Positions 8,676 to 17,366 of a stretch of 64,000 nucleotides of DNA are shown one piece after another. Each line of letters begins with the position of its first letter. The stretch's first letter is position 1. Under the pieces are notes generated by a model. It searched no databases. It had not been told where the DNA came from and worked only from the letters and a program-made list of their open reading frames with translations. The stretch is from positions 124,001 through 188,000 of the forward strand of contig WRFN01000002.1 of assembly GCA_009778785.1 (NCBI GenBank). The letters run 5' to 3'. The position numbers were made by a program, and so were the translations under genes. Source of the stretch: Betaproteobacteria bacterium (GTDB taxonomy: Bacteria; Pseudomonadota; Gammaproteobacteria; Burkholderiales; Casimicrobiaceae).

Positions 8676-11600
8676 TTACGACCCCACCTCTCGTACATGC
8701 GCGATCCAGTTTGCCGTTAACTTCTCTTGCAACGTGTTCTGCCGCAAACGCAACGCCAGCCCGCCGAAGTCCACACGATCGAGCGGTTGATCCTGATTGA
8801 AGCAACTGAAAACGTAGCTCACTTCGCCTGTCTGTGGATCGCGGTGCACTTGCAAACACTGCGCGCAAATTTCTTTCATCATGCACTGCATTGGCGAATT
8901 GATCGAACCGATGGCCTGATGTGTCGGTTTCAAATACGGCGCAAGGACGCCGTGACGCGCCGCTGCCACCGCCGCCATCATTCGGTCGGAGCCAATCACG
9001 ATCATCCGATCGGTATCGCCGAACGGAATCGCTTGCGCGCCAAGTTTTCCTTCGGCGTAAGCGCGCATGGCTTCGACGATGGTGCCGACGAAAGTTTTGT
9101 CTTGCGGGCGTGAGGGCACGAACCCCGGCGCTTCGTCGCAACACCAGATGATCACGTCCGCTGCTGCTTCGATGTCTTCCACTTTGTAGCGGTCTTCGAC
9201 TTTACGATAACCGGCGAAGTACAGCACTTTGGAACCGGCTTCTCTAAACGCGCGGCCAATCGAGAACAACACGGCGTTGCCCAAACCGCCGCCGATCAGC
9301 GCGACGGTTTCACCCGGCTCGATTTCGGTCGGCGCGCCGGTCGGCCCCATGAGAATCACCGGCTCGCCAGGTTTCAGTGTCGCGCACAAGCTCGACGATC
9401 CGCCCATTTCAAGCACAATCAGCGACACCAGACCGCGCTCGCGATCCACCCAAGCGCCGGTCAGCGCCAAGCCTTCCATCGCCATTCGGGTTCCGTTGAG
9501 ACGCGGCGCCCGCGTTTCAAAATTCTGCAAGCGGTAAAACTGTCCCGGCGCAAAACGTTGCGCCGCCGCCGGCGCATGCACGATGACTTCAACGATGGTC
9601 GGCGTCAAACGCTCGACCCGCTCGATCCGCGCTCGCCAATCGCGATTCAACCCACCCAAAAACGCCGCTTCCTCTTCTCTCGCGGCGGCTTTCGGCAGAC
9701 GCGCCAGCATCCGCGAAATGATCGGATAACTTTGCCGCGCGCTGGCCATCGCTTTGACGACATTGCCGAAGTACGCCGGATGCAGATCGCCCAGAAAACT
9801 GATCGCGCGCCCGTCGCCTTCAATCGCCGTCAAGATCATGGGCTTTTCTGGTTTCGCCAAACCGTGCACCACTTGTGTCGGTTCTCCTTCTTCGTCGAGC
9901 AGCCGGAAATACTTGCCGTCGCGCACAAAATTTTGAGAATCTTCGCGCGCCAGCACGGTGTTCGGCGAAGTGCCCGCCGCAATCAAAATCGTGTGCGCCG
10001 GCAGCACCGTTTCCACGCCGTTGTTCGCCGATACTTTCACGCCGCAAGCGCTGCCGTAGCCATCTACTTCGACCGCCTTCGGCGTCAACCCTTCGGCGAA
10101 CCAAATCCCTTCTTCCAGCGCTTTTTCGATTTCTTCATGATTCAGCGTGTAAGACGGGCTGTCGATCATCCGCTTGCGGTACGCCACCGTCGAGCCGCCC
10201 CAGCTTTGCAGCAAACCCACGGTGTTGAGCGCGCGTCCTTCGCGTTGCCCCGCGCTGCGTTCCTCGCGCAAGGCTTTCGCGTGCGTGATGAACTCCTCGG
10301 CGATGACGCGCTCTTCCGGCGTCCACCGCGCTTCCACTTTGTCGCGCCCTTGCGCCGCCACCAACGTTTCGTAGCGCATCAAAAACTTTTCAACCTGCAC
10401 CGGGTAATACGCCAGCGCTTCGGTGGCCGCGTCGATCGCCGTCAAACCGCCACCGATCACCACCACCGGCAACCGCAACTGCATGTTGGCAAGCGAATCG
10501 CGCTTGGCCGCGCCGGTCAATTGCAACGCCATCAAAAAATCTGATGCCGTGCGTACGCCGGGCGCCAGCCCGTTCGGAATGTCGAGCACCGTCGGTTTGC
10601 CTGCCCCGAGCGCCAGCGCGACATGATCGAAGCCGCGCGCCCAGGCATCTTCGAGCGTCACCGTGCTGCCGAAACGCACGCCGCCGAAAAGCCCGAACTC
10701 GGCGCGACGCTGCAACAACAAGCGAATCACTTTCAGGAAATTCTTGTCCCAACGCACGGTGATCCCGTATTCGGCAACACCGCCGAAGCCTGCCAAGACC
10801 CGCTCGCCCAACGGCTCCACCAGTTCCGCGTAATCGCGCACCGGCGCAAACGGCGCCCGTATGCCATCGACCGCCATTCCCGACAACGTTTCATCGAGCG
10901 GCTCGATCTTCAAACCGTCGATGCCGACCACCGTATGCCCTTCGTTCATCAGATGGTGCGCCAGCGTGTAACCCGCCGGCCCCATCCCCACCACCAGCAC
11001 TCGCTTGCCCGACGGCGGCAACGGCAAAGGCCGACGCAGATCGAGCGGATTCCAGCGCGTCAACAGCGAATAAATTTCAAAGCCCCACGGTAACGCCAAC
11101 ACATCCTTGAGCAGCCGCGTTTCCGATTGTGGAATATCCACCGGCTCCTGCTTCTGATAAATGCACGCCTTCATGCAGTCATTGCAAATCCGATGACCGG
11201 TCGCCGCCACCATCGGATTGTCGATGCAAATCATCGCCAGCGCCGCCAGCGGCACGCCTTCGGCGCGCAACTTGTGAAACTCCGAAATGCGCTCTTCGAG
11301 CGGACAACCGCCCAGCGGCACACCCAGCGGCGATTTCTTGTACGGCTGCTCCGGCGGCTTGCCGTCGGTCACCTTCTCGCGAATGCCCGTCACGCAACTG
11401 TCGCGTCCCTGTTCGTGACACCAAATGCAGTAATGCGCCTGATCCAGCCCCCCGATGGTATCCATGCCGGGGTCGGTCAACGCAAAACCCTGACGCTGCC
11501 GCAACGCATGCGATTCGTCGAGCTTCCACATCGATACGCCGCAATGTTCGTGCGCCGCAATCGGCACCAACTTCATGAAATCCACTTTGCCGGGAACTTT

Positions 11601-12152
11601 GAACAACACATCGCGACGATGAAACGCCCGTCCTTCCGGCGTATGAACCGCCCACGCCGCGTAACGCATCGCCGTATCGAGCGCTTCGGCATTGGCGTCG
11701 GCATCTTGCTGCCAGCGCGTCACCGCTTGCGCGAAATTCAGTTGGGTCAACGAAGCGCCTATCAGCTTTTCCAACGCCTGCCGCAACGCGGCACCGTCAA
11801 ACGTCGCCGCTGCCTCCGCTTTGTAAGTGTTGACCGCCTTGCGCTGCACGAATTGCCGCTTCACCGCGTAAATCGGCGCCAACTCGTGATGCTGCGCTTC
11901 CAGCGTCCGCACCTCCGCAGTGATGCCGAACAAACCGGCAAGAAAATCCTCCAAGTACGGCCCCACCGCCAGCAGCAAGTCGGCTTCCGCTTTGCGATCC
12001 AGCGAGGTCGGCGCGCGCCTTGCCGCCTGCAAGCGCTCGGCCAGCGGCGCGTCGACGCCCGTCAAGTAATCAAGAAAACAGCGATCGAGCCGGAGCAGCC
12101 CGTCTCGGGTATAAAGATCGGCAAACGCCAAGTCGTAAGCAAGATTCAACAT
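8676..12152 (-). CDS. Single-chain FAD/Fe-S oxidoreductase (GltD/NfnB-like fused to PyrK/NfnA-like)
   Basis: A 1158-residue flavoprotein of unproven function. Residues 1-230 match no family I recognise. A cysteine-rich Fe-S region follows (Cys242, 245, 253, 283, 323, 326, 330), like the N-terminal domain of glutamate synthase small subunit. Next come an FAD Rossmann motif VLVVGMGPAGYTLA near 386-398 and a NAD(P)H Rossmann motif VVVIGGGLTAIDAA near 560. From about 870 to the end there is a ferredoxin-reductase domain (APGQFYRLQNFE, VALIGGGLGNAVLF) closing with a [2Fe-2S]-type cluster, CMMKEICAQC plus a later Cys. That order equals NfnB followed by NfnA, or GltD followed by PyrK. An electron-bifurcating transhydrogenase or NAD(P)H:ferredoxin role is an inference. 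It is monocistronic, with about 290 bases upstream. Confidence 0.8.
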   Translation of the reverse strand: MLNLAYDLAFADLYTRDGLLRLDRCFLDYLTGVDAPLAERLQAARRAPTSLDRKAEADLLLAVGPYLEDFLAGLFGITAEVRTLEAQHHELAPIYAVKRQFVQRKAVNTYKAEAAATFDGAALRQALEKLIGASLTQLNFAQAVTRWQQDADANAEALDTAMRYAAWAVHTPEGRAFHRRDVLFKVPGKVDFMKLVPIAAHEHCGVSMWKLDESHALRQRQGFALTDPGMDTIGGLDQAHYCIWCHEQGRDSCVTGIREKVTDGKPPEQPYKKSPLGVPLGGCPLEERISEFHKLRAEGVPLAALAMICIDNPMVAATGHRICNDCMKACIYQKQEPVDIPQSETRLLKDVLALPWGFEIYSLLTRWNPLDLRRPLPLPPSGKRVLVVGMGPAGYTLAHHLMNEGHTVVGIDGLKIEPLDETLSGMAVDGIRAPFAPVRDYAELVEPLGERVLAGFGGVAEYGITVRWDKNFLKVIRLLLQRRAEFGLFGGVRFGSTVTLEDAWARGFDHVALALGAGKPTVLDIPNGLAPGVRTASDFLMALQLTGAAKRDSLANMQLRLPVVVIGGGLTAIDAATEALAYYPVQVEKFLMRYETLVAAQGRDKVEARWTPEERVIAEEFITHAKALREERSAGQREGRALNTVGLLQSWGGSTVAYRKRMIDSPSYTLNHEEIEKALEEGIWFAEGLTPKAVEVDGYGSACGVKVSANNGVETVLPAHTILIAAGTSPNTVLAREDSQNFVRDGKYFRLLDEEGEPTQVVHGLAKPEKPMILTAIEGDGRAISFLGDLHPAYFGNVVKAMASARQSYPIISRMLARLPKAAAREEEAAFLGGLNRDWRARIERVERLTPTIVEVIVHAPAAAQRFAPGQFYRLQNFETRAPRLNGTRMAMEGLALTGAWVDRERGLVSLIVLEMGGSSSLCATLKPGEPVILMGPTGAPTEIEPGETVALIGGGLGNAVLFSIGRAFREAGSKVLYFAGYRKVEDRYKVEDIEAAADVIIWCCDEAPGFVPSRPQDKTFVGTIVEAMRAYAEGKLGAQAIPFGDTDRMIVIGSDRMMAAVAAARHGVLAPYLKPTHQAIGSINSPMQCMMKEICAQCLQVHRDPQTGEVSYVFSCFNQDQPLDRVDFGGLALRLRQNTLQEKLTANWIAHVREVGS

Positions 12153-12439
12153 GGAACGGAAATTCTTTCACGAGCGCAGAAGTGACAAGCGCGACAACGC
12201 CGCCAAAAAGCGCCTACAAAAATAAACAGTAACGCACCCAAGCAATATTCCAGGAGCCGAGCACAAGAGTACGGATTTTACCTTGGATTGCATCATGCCA
12301 ACCCGTAAGCCGGTTTCTTTCGCTCACCAGCCGTAATTAAGCGGAATAAATTGCACAGTTTTATGTGTTGCGCATAATTGCACACGTGGGCAGTCGGTAA
12401 TTCTTCCTTCGACTTAAGCGATGACTGTGTCCAACGCGT
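12153..12439. promoter_or_regulatory. Upstream region of the flavoprotein gene with a direct repeat
   Basis: No gene is visible here. The nonamer AATTGCACA occurs twice in the same orientation, at 12349-12357 and 12376-12384, start to start 27 bases. The two copies lie about 200 bases upstream of the flavoprotein start and in the 3' flank of the deaminase gene. They could be a regulator site, but no family is recognised. Confidence 0.3.
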
Positions 12440-13753
12440 TCATGCAATCTCTCCCCGCCACGCTTCTGCCAATGCCTTCAACACTTCCTCATCGAGATCA
12501 ACCAGCGCGCGATTTTTGACCCGCGCTTTGCCGTCCACCCACACATGGCTCACGTCGTCGCCGCTCACCGCGTACACCAGATGAGACACGGGATCGTAAC
12601 ACGGCGATAAACGCAGCGCGCCGAAGTCCACCGCACACAAATCCGCCGCTTTGCCCGCTTCAAGCGAGCCGATCTCATCGCCCAAGCCGAGTGCGCGCGC
12701 GCCGCCGATTGTCGCCATCGCCAACGCGCGGTGCGCATCGACGACTGTGGCGTCCTCGGTGCTGCCCTTGGCCAACAGCGCCGCCAATCGCATCTCCTCA
12801 AACAAATCGAAGCGGCTGTTGCTGGCCGCGCCGTCGGTTCCCAAGCCGACGTTGACGCCCGCTTCGAGCAACGCCGCCAGCGGCGCGATGCCGCTACCGT
12901 GTTTGAGATTGGAAGTTGGACAGTGCGCAACCGAGGCGCCGCATGCTGCCAACTGCACGATTTCCGCCGCGTCGAGATGCACGGCATGCACGGCGATCAG
13001 TTTCGACCCGACCAACCCGAAACGCTGCAAACGTTCCAGCGGCCGCATGCCGTGCTCCTTTAAACTTCGGGGAACTTCATCGCGCGTTTCATGCACATGA
13101 ATGTGAACCGGCAAGTGAAGCTCTTTCGCCAGCGCGGCGACCCGTTCGAAGCTGCGGTCGGAAACGGTATAAGGCGCGTGCGGCGCGAGGCAAAAAGAGA
13201 GCCGCGGCTTGTCGCGCAAGGCGTCACGAGCGGCCAGCCCTTTGGCGAAATAGTCGTCCGCATCTTTGGCGTAAGCGCCGGGAAACTCCAGCACGGTCAA
13301 CCCCAGCACCGCCCGTATTCCCGACTTGCTGACGGCTTCCGCCGCCGCTTCCGGAAAAAAATACATATCGTTGAAGCAGGTAACGCCGCCGCGCAACATT
13401 TCAGCGCACGCGATGAGCGTTCCGTCGTGAACAAAGCGCGGCGAAACGTGCTTCGCTTCTGCCGGCCAGATGTGCTCCGAAAGCCATTGCATCAACGGCA
13501 AATCGTCGGCGATGCCGCGCAAGAGATTCATCGCCGCGTGGCAATGCAGGTTCACCAGCCCCGGCATCAACACATGCGTTTCCAGCTTTTCCGTTTCGCG
13601 CGCGGCAAACCGCTCCTGAGCTTCGCGCGCCGACAACACCGCGACGATTCGCCCACGATCCACTGCCAGCGCGTAGTGTTCGTAAACGAGGCCGGCAGGC
13701 GCCACCGGCACCAACCAGCGCGGATAAATCAAAAGGTCAACCAGTTGTCGCAT
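12440..13753 (-). CDS. mtaD: TRZ/ATZ-family amidohydrolase, probable MTA/SAH deaminase
   Basis: Metal-dependent deaminase of the amidohydrolase superfamily, probably acting on 5'-methylthioadenosine or S-adenosylhomocysteine. The 437 residues show the metal-site motif GLVNLHCHAAMNLLRG, the family block LAPHAPYTVSDR, HIHVHETRDEV, AVHAVHLDAAEI, VAHCPTSNLKHGSGIAP and the metal aspartate in GLGTDGAASNSRFDLFEEM. This set is typical of MtaD/SsnA-like enzymes. In betaproteobacteria this gene often precedes ubiG and gph; here gph is 25 kb away. It is divergent from the glycosyltransferase gene. Other aminohydrolases, such as guanine deaminase-like enzymes, are less likely. Confidence 0.82.
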   Translation of the reverse strand: MRQLVDLLIYPRWLVPVAPAGLVYEHYALAVDRGRIVAVLSAREAQERFAARETEKLETHVLMPGLVNLHCHAAMNLLRGIADDLPLMQWLSEHIWPAEAKHVSPRFVHDGTLIACAEMLRGGVTCFNDMYFFPEAAAEAVSKSGIRAVLGLTVLEFPGAYAKDADDYFAKGLAARDALRDKPRLSFCLAPHAPYTVSDRSFERVAALAKELHLPVHIHVHETRDEVPRSLKEHGMRPLERLQRFGLVGSKLIAVHAVHLDAAEIVQLAACGASVAHCPTSNLKHGSGIAPLAALLEAGVNVGLGTDGAASNSRFDLFEEMRLAALLAKGSTEDATVVDAHRALAMATIGGARALGLGDEIGSLEAGKAADLCAVDFGALRLSPCYDPVSHLVYAVSGDDVSHVWVDGKARVKNRALVDLDEEVLKALAEAWRGEIA

Positions 13754-13805
13754 GGTCTATTCTCCAGTTTATAATTATCGCCTATTCTTGCATAATACGT
13801 CGATC

Positions 13806-14756
13806 ATGGCTGCCACCCTCTCCCCTGCCTGTTCTATCGTCATCCCCGCGCATGGCGAGGCGGTGGGATTGCGGCATGCGATTGAGACGATCTCCGGCGT
13901 TCTGACTCAGCAAGGCATTTCGTTCGAGATGGTGTTGATCGACGACGGCTCCACTGACAGCACTTGGGAAGTCATCGCGCAAGCCTGCACCGATTATTCT
14001 TTCATCCGCGCCGCGCGACTGACCCGTCGCTTCGGCAAGGAAGTCGCGATGCGCGCTGGCTTGCAAATGTCGCGCGGACGCTCGGTCGTCGTGATGGACG
14101 CCGATCTGCAACACCCGCCCGCACTGATTCCGGAAATGCTGCGCCTCCGGGAAACGGGCGGCTTTGATGTCGTGGAAGGTGTCAAACATTCGCAAGGTTC
14201 CGGCCTTCTGCGTCGGCTCTTTTTCACGCTCAATTCAAAACTGACCGGCGTCAATCTGCGTGAGGCTTCCGATTTCAAACTGCTGGATCGTCGAGTCGTC
14301 GATGCTTATCTGGCGCTGCCGGAGCGTAACCTTTTCTTTCGCGGCATGATTGCCTGGGCGAGCTACAAAACGGCAACGCTGCCCTTCACGCCGGACGAAC
14401 GTCAACACGGAAAAACGCAATGGTCTTTCCGCAATCTGGCCAGACTCGCGCTCACTTCGATCACATCGTTCAGTTCGATTCCGCTGCATTTGATTACCAC
14501 GCTGGGCATCGTCTTCATCATCGCCGCGCTGCTGCTGGGCGGTCAAACTTTGTACAATAAACTGAGCGGAAACGCCGTCAGCGGATTTACCACCGTGATC
14601 TTGTTGTTGTTGATTACCGGCAGCGTCATCATGCTGGCGCTGGGCATTATCGGCGAATACCTTGCCCGCATCTACGAAGAAGTCAAAAGGCGCCCGCAGT
14701 TTTTCATTCAGGAAACCTTGCCGAAGGACAAGGAGCAGGAACCGCCGTCATTGTAG
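13806..14756 (+). CDS. Polyprenol-phosphate glycosyltransferase, GT2 (GtrB/DPM1-like)
   Basis: Membrane-associated family 2 glycosyltransferase that probably moves a sugar from a nucleotide donor to undecaprenyl phosphate. The catalytic N-terminal domain shows CSIVIPAHGEA, VLIDDGSTDSTWEV and the metal-binding VVMDADLQHPP. About residues 210-300 hold two hydrophobic helices (LHLITTLGIVFIIAALLLGG and TTVILLLLITGSVIMLALGI), followed by GEYLARIYEEVKRRPQF, the usual GtrB/ArnC ending. I use the ATG at 13806, because the upstream ATG overlaps the divergent deaminase start. The acceptor and sugar cannot be told. It converges on the isoaspartyl peptidase gene with nine bases between stops. Confidence 0.88.
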   Translation: MAATLSPACSIVIPAHGEAVGLRHAIETISGVLTQQGISFEMVLIDDGSTDSTWEVIAQACTDYSFIRAARLTRRFGKEVAMRAGLQMSRGRSVVVMDADLQHPPALIPEMLRLRETGGFDVVEGVKHSQGSGLLRRLFFTLNSKLTGVNLREASDFKLLDRRVVDAYLALPERNLFFRGMIAWASYKTATLPFTPDERQHGKTQWSFRNLARLALTSITSFSSIPLHLITTLGIVFIIAALLLGGQTLYNKLSGNAVSGFTTVILLLLITGSVIMLALGIIGEYLARIYEEVKRRPQFFIQETLPKDKEQEPPSL

Positions 14757-14765
14757 CCGCACGCT

Positions 14766-15716
14766 TTAACCAACCTCTCGCAAGGCCTCCTGATAAATCG
14801 CCGCCCAACTCTGCCCATTCTCGCGGACAACGCCGCGATACATTCCTTCCGAGTTGAACGACAACGCTACATTCCGTTTGGCGTCAACGGCGATCAAGCC
14901 GCCGGAACCGTCCACTTCTTTCAAAACCTTCATCACCATCTCGTCGCAAATTTCGGCAAGCGGTTGTTGCGTGAGACGAAGGCGCGCGCTGATTTCGTGC
15001 GCCACCGCGTAGCGAATGAAATATTCGCCGTGGCCGGTCGTCGAAACGGCGCCGCCGCAATCATCCGCATAAGTACCCGCGCCGATCACCGGACTGTCGC
15101 CGACGCGCCCCGGCATCTTCGCGGTCATACCGCCGGTCGAGGTTGCCGCCGCCAAGTGACCGCGTGCATCACAAGCCACCGCGCCGACGGTTCCGTGCTT
15201 GCGCGCCGGATCGCCACTATCGCCACCGGAAACGCGAGCGTTCAGTTCGGCTTCCAACGCATCCATCCGGCGTTGCGTAAAAAAATAATCGGCAGACTCA
15301 AACGCCAGTTTTTGTTGTCGGCAAAATTCCGTCGCGCCGGCGCCGCACAGAAAAACATGCTCGCTTTTTTCCATCACCGCCCGCGCCGCCAGCACCGGAT
15401 TTTTAGGCCCGAAAATACCGGCCACGGCGCCGGCGTTCATCGTCTCACCGTCCATCACCGCCGCGTCCATCTCCTGTGTGCGGTCGGTGGTATAAACCGA
15501 ACCGCGTCCGGCGTTGAACAGCGGATCGTCTTCGAGCACCGTCACCGCCGCGACCGTGGCATCCAGCGCACTGCCGCCTCGGGACAGCACCGCATATCCC
15601 GCTTGCAACGCATTGCGAATTCCCGCGCGGTACGCCGCTTCCGCCTCCGCTGTCATCTGCGACCGCAGAATCGTTCCGGCGCCGCCGTGAACCGCCAAAA
15701 CAAACGCCGCGCCCAT
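14766..15716 (-). CDS. iaaA: Isoaspartyl peptidase / L-asparaginase type 2 (Ntn hydrolase)
   Basis: Cleaves isoaspartyl dipeptides and possibly asparagine. It is made as a precursor that cuts itself before the nucleophilic threonine. The protein starts MGAAFVLAVHGGAGTI; the autoproteolysis site is in KHGTVGAVA, with Thr176 as the nucleophile. Other family segments are GGSALDATVAAVTVLEDDP, FNAGRGSVYT and TGHGEYFIRY. I use the internal ATG at 15716 because AGGAG lies seven bases before it; a longer start at 15737 lacks this. Its product aspartate could enter the aspartase pathway, though the genes are not linked. Confidence 0.9.
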   Translation of the reverse strand: MGAAFVLAVHGGAGTILRSQMTAEAEAAYRAGIRNALQAGYAVLSRGGSALDATVAAVTVLEDDPLFNAGRGSVYTTDRTQEMDAAVMDGETMNAGAVAGIFGPKNPVLAARAVMEKSEHVFLCGAGATEFCRQQKLAFESADYFFTQRRMDALEAELNARVSGGDSGDPARKHGTVGAVACDARGHLAAATSTGGMTAKMPGRVGDSPVIGAGTYADDCGGAVSTTGHGEYFIRYAVAHEISARLRLTQQPLAEICDEMVMKVLKEVDGSGGLIAVDAKRNVALSFNSEGMYRGVVRENGQSWAAIYQEALREVG

Positions 15717-15825
15717 CGGAAAACTCCTGTTCATCAAAAGCAGCTATTGTACCGGTTTACATTCAGCGCGCGTCAGCGCAAAATAGAAGTATTACTTCAC
15801 TTTTCATTTTTCTTCTTAAAGTTTC

Positions 15826-16026
15826 ATGTTTCAGGATCTCTCCAAATTCGGGCGCTATCTCGGGCAAGCCGCCAAGTTGATGGTCGGCATGCCCGATTAC
15901 GACACTTACGTGCAGCATATGCGCACAACGCATCCCGATAAACCGATCATGACTTACGAAGAATTTTTTCGCGACCGACAAGATGCGCGCTATAGCGGCA
16001 AAAACGGTTCGATTCGCTGTTGCTGA
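15826..16026 (+). CDS. yjiX: YbdD/YjiX family small protein
   Basis: A 66-residue protein of the YbdD/YjiX (DUF466) family, recognised by [19 protein letters not shown], the middle [13 protein letters not shown] and the CC ending. Family members usually sit behind the pyruvate or peptide transporter genes btsT or cstA, and their function is not settled. Here no transporter precedes it; the next gene is yjiA, as in E. coli. The two coding regions are 14 bases apart if yjiA begins at its ATG. Confidence 0.85.
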   Translation: MFQDLSKFGRYLGQAAKLMVGMPDYDTYVQHMRTTHPDKPIMTYEEFFRDRQDARYSGKNGSIRCC

Positions 16027-16040
16027 ATCTTCCTGTCACG

Positions 16041-17069
16041 ATGACGGCTCGCCCTCCCGTTCCCGCCACGATTCTCACCGGCTTTCTCGGCGCCGGTAAA
16101 ACCACCTTGCTCAATCACCTTTTGCGCGAGAGTCGTAACGAGAAAATCGCTATCATCGAAAACGAATTCGGCGAAATCAATCTCGACAGTCGCTTGCTGA
16201 CGCAAAACGCCGAAATCGAAATCATCGAATTGACCAACGGCTGCGTTTGCTGCACGGTACGCGGCGAACTGACCGCCGCGTTGCAAGACTTGTTGGATCG
16301 CCGCGATGCCGGTACGCTGGCGTTCGACCGGTTGACTCTCGAAACCACCGGCCTCGCCGATCCAGCGCCGGTGGTCCAAACTTTTTTCGTCGATGATTCT
16401 TTGCGCGAGCGCTTTCGACTCGACGCCGTGATCACGCTGATCGACAGCGAGCACGCACAGAAACAACTCGATGAACATCGCGTCGCCGTTTCGCAAGTCG
16501 GTTTTGCCGACCGTTTGTTGTTGACCAAAACTGATCGTATCACTGACGACGATAAGGCATTGTTGATCGACCGCTTGCGAAAAATCAACGCGCGCGCGCC
16601 CATCATCGAAGTTGTGCACGGGCAGTTGCCGCCCGAAAGCTGGCTCGACCTTCACGCCTTCAACCTCGAATCACCGCTCGCGGTCGATGAGGCTTTTGTC
16701 GCGCCGAATGCTAACGCGCCTGTTTTCGTTCCGATCCGGCAACCACGAACGTTGCTGAATCGCTCGTGGAACGACAGCATCACTTCTCGCGTGCTGGAAG
16801 CCGGTGAAATGGATCTGGTTCGCGTCGGCGCCTGGATGGAGTCACTCATCGAAACCCACGGCAACGACATGCTGCGCTACAAAGGCATTCTCGCCATCGC
16901 CGGTGAACCGAGACGCTTGATCGTGCAAGGTGTGCACAAAGTCGTCGGCTTCGATTACGGCGAACTGTGGCGCACGGAAGAGGCGCGGCGCTCGGTTCTG
17001 GTGGTGATCGGGCGCGAGTTGCAGTTTGACGCGATGGAAAGCGGTTTCAAGGCGACGCAGTTCGAGTAG
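16041..17069 (+). CDS. yjiA: CobW/YjiA-family GTPase
   Basis: P-loop GTPase of the G3E metallochaperone group. The start MTARPPVPATILTGFLGAGK contains the Walker A loop GFLGAGKTT; ENEFGEINLDSRLL and the metal-binding CxCC motif in NGCVCCTVRGEL follow, with the guanine-specificity motif in LLTKTDRI. The C-terminal CobW domain ends after about 340 residues, the normal length. An upstream TTG at 16020 would overlap yjiX. The YjiX-YjiA pairing is conserved. Metal cargo, perhaps zinc, is not determined by the sequence. Confidence 0.9.
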   Translation: MTARPPVPATILTGFLGAGKTTLLNHLLRESRNEKIAIIENEFGEINLDSRLLTQNAEIEIIELTNGCVCCTVRGELTAALQDLLDRRDAGTLAFDRLTLETTGLADPAPVVQTFFVDDSLRERFRLDAVITLIDSEHAQKQLDEHRVAVSQVGFADRLLLTKTDRITDDDKALLIDRLRKINARAPIIEVVHGQLPPESWLDLHAFNLESPLAVDEAFVAPNANAPVFVPIRQPRTLLNRSWNDSITSRVLEAGEMDLVRVGAWMESLIETHGNDMLRYKGILAIAGEPRRLIVQGVHKVVGFDYGELWRTEEARRSVLVVIGRELQFDAMESGFKATQFE

Positions 17070-17130
17070 GATGAGCAGAACGCGGCGAAACCCAACGTAA
17101 AGAAGAAACAAGAAGGTATCGATAACGTTG

Positions 17131-17160
17131 AGGGGCGCAAGCTCACCCCAACCTATGCGG
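17131..17160. repeat. Dispersed repeat R1 (TAGGTTGGGGTGAG-type), copy 1
   Basis: Read on the minus strand this is CCGCATAGGTTGGGGTGAGC followed by TTGCGCCCC. Copies or close variants occur at 26941, 27071, 27634, 28501, 62311 and 62745. The family is known in many proteobacteria as short intergenic units with the core TNGGTTGGGNTGAGCGNAG. Confidence 0.5.
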
Positions 17161-17365
17161 GCTTTGTCTGTGCCGATTACAGCAGCAGGATTTGCAGGAG
17201 GGGCATATCTTGCGTGAAGATCACTTGGAGTATTTCAAGGCGCTGAAAAACAATCATACGGATTTCACCCGAATGGTAGCAAGGGCGTGGCGCAGAATCT
17301 GGAAAACGACTAAACGATTTGTTCTTTACTTCCTTAAATCGCAGAATCGCAAAGCAAAAGACTAG
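17132..17365 (+). pseudogene. Possible gene remnant downstream of yjiA
   Basis: A 78-codon open frame without a good start ends at TAG 17363-17365. Its latter part reads like real protein (LREDHLEYFKALKNNHTDF, ARAWRRIWKTTKR), but its first codons are a dispersed repeat. I do not recognise it. Either it is the degraded 3' end of a lost gene or it is open by chance. Confidence 0.25.
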
Positions 17366-17366
17366 C

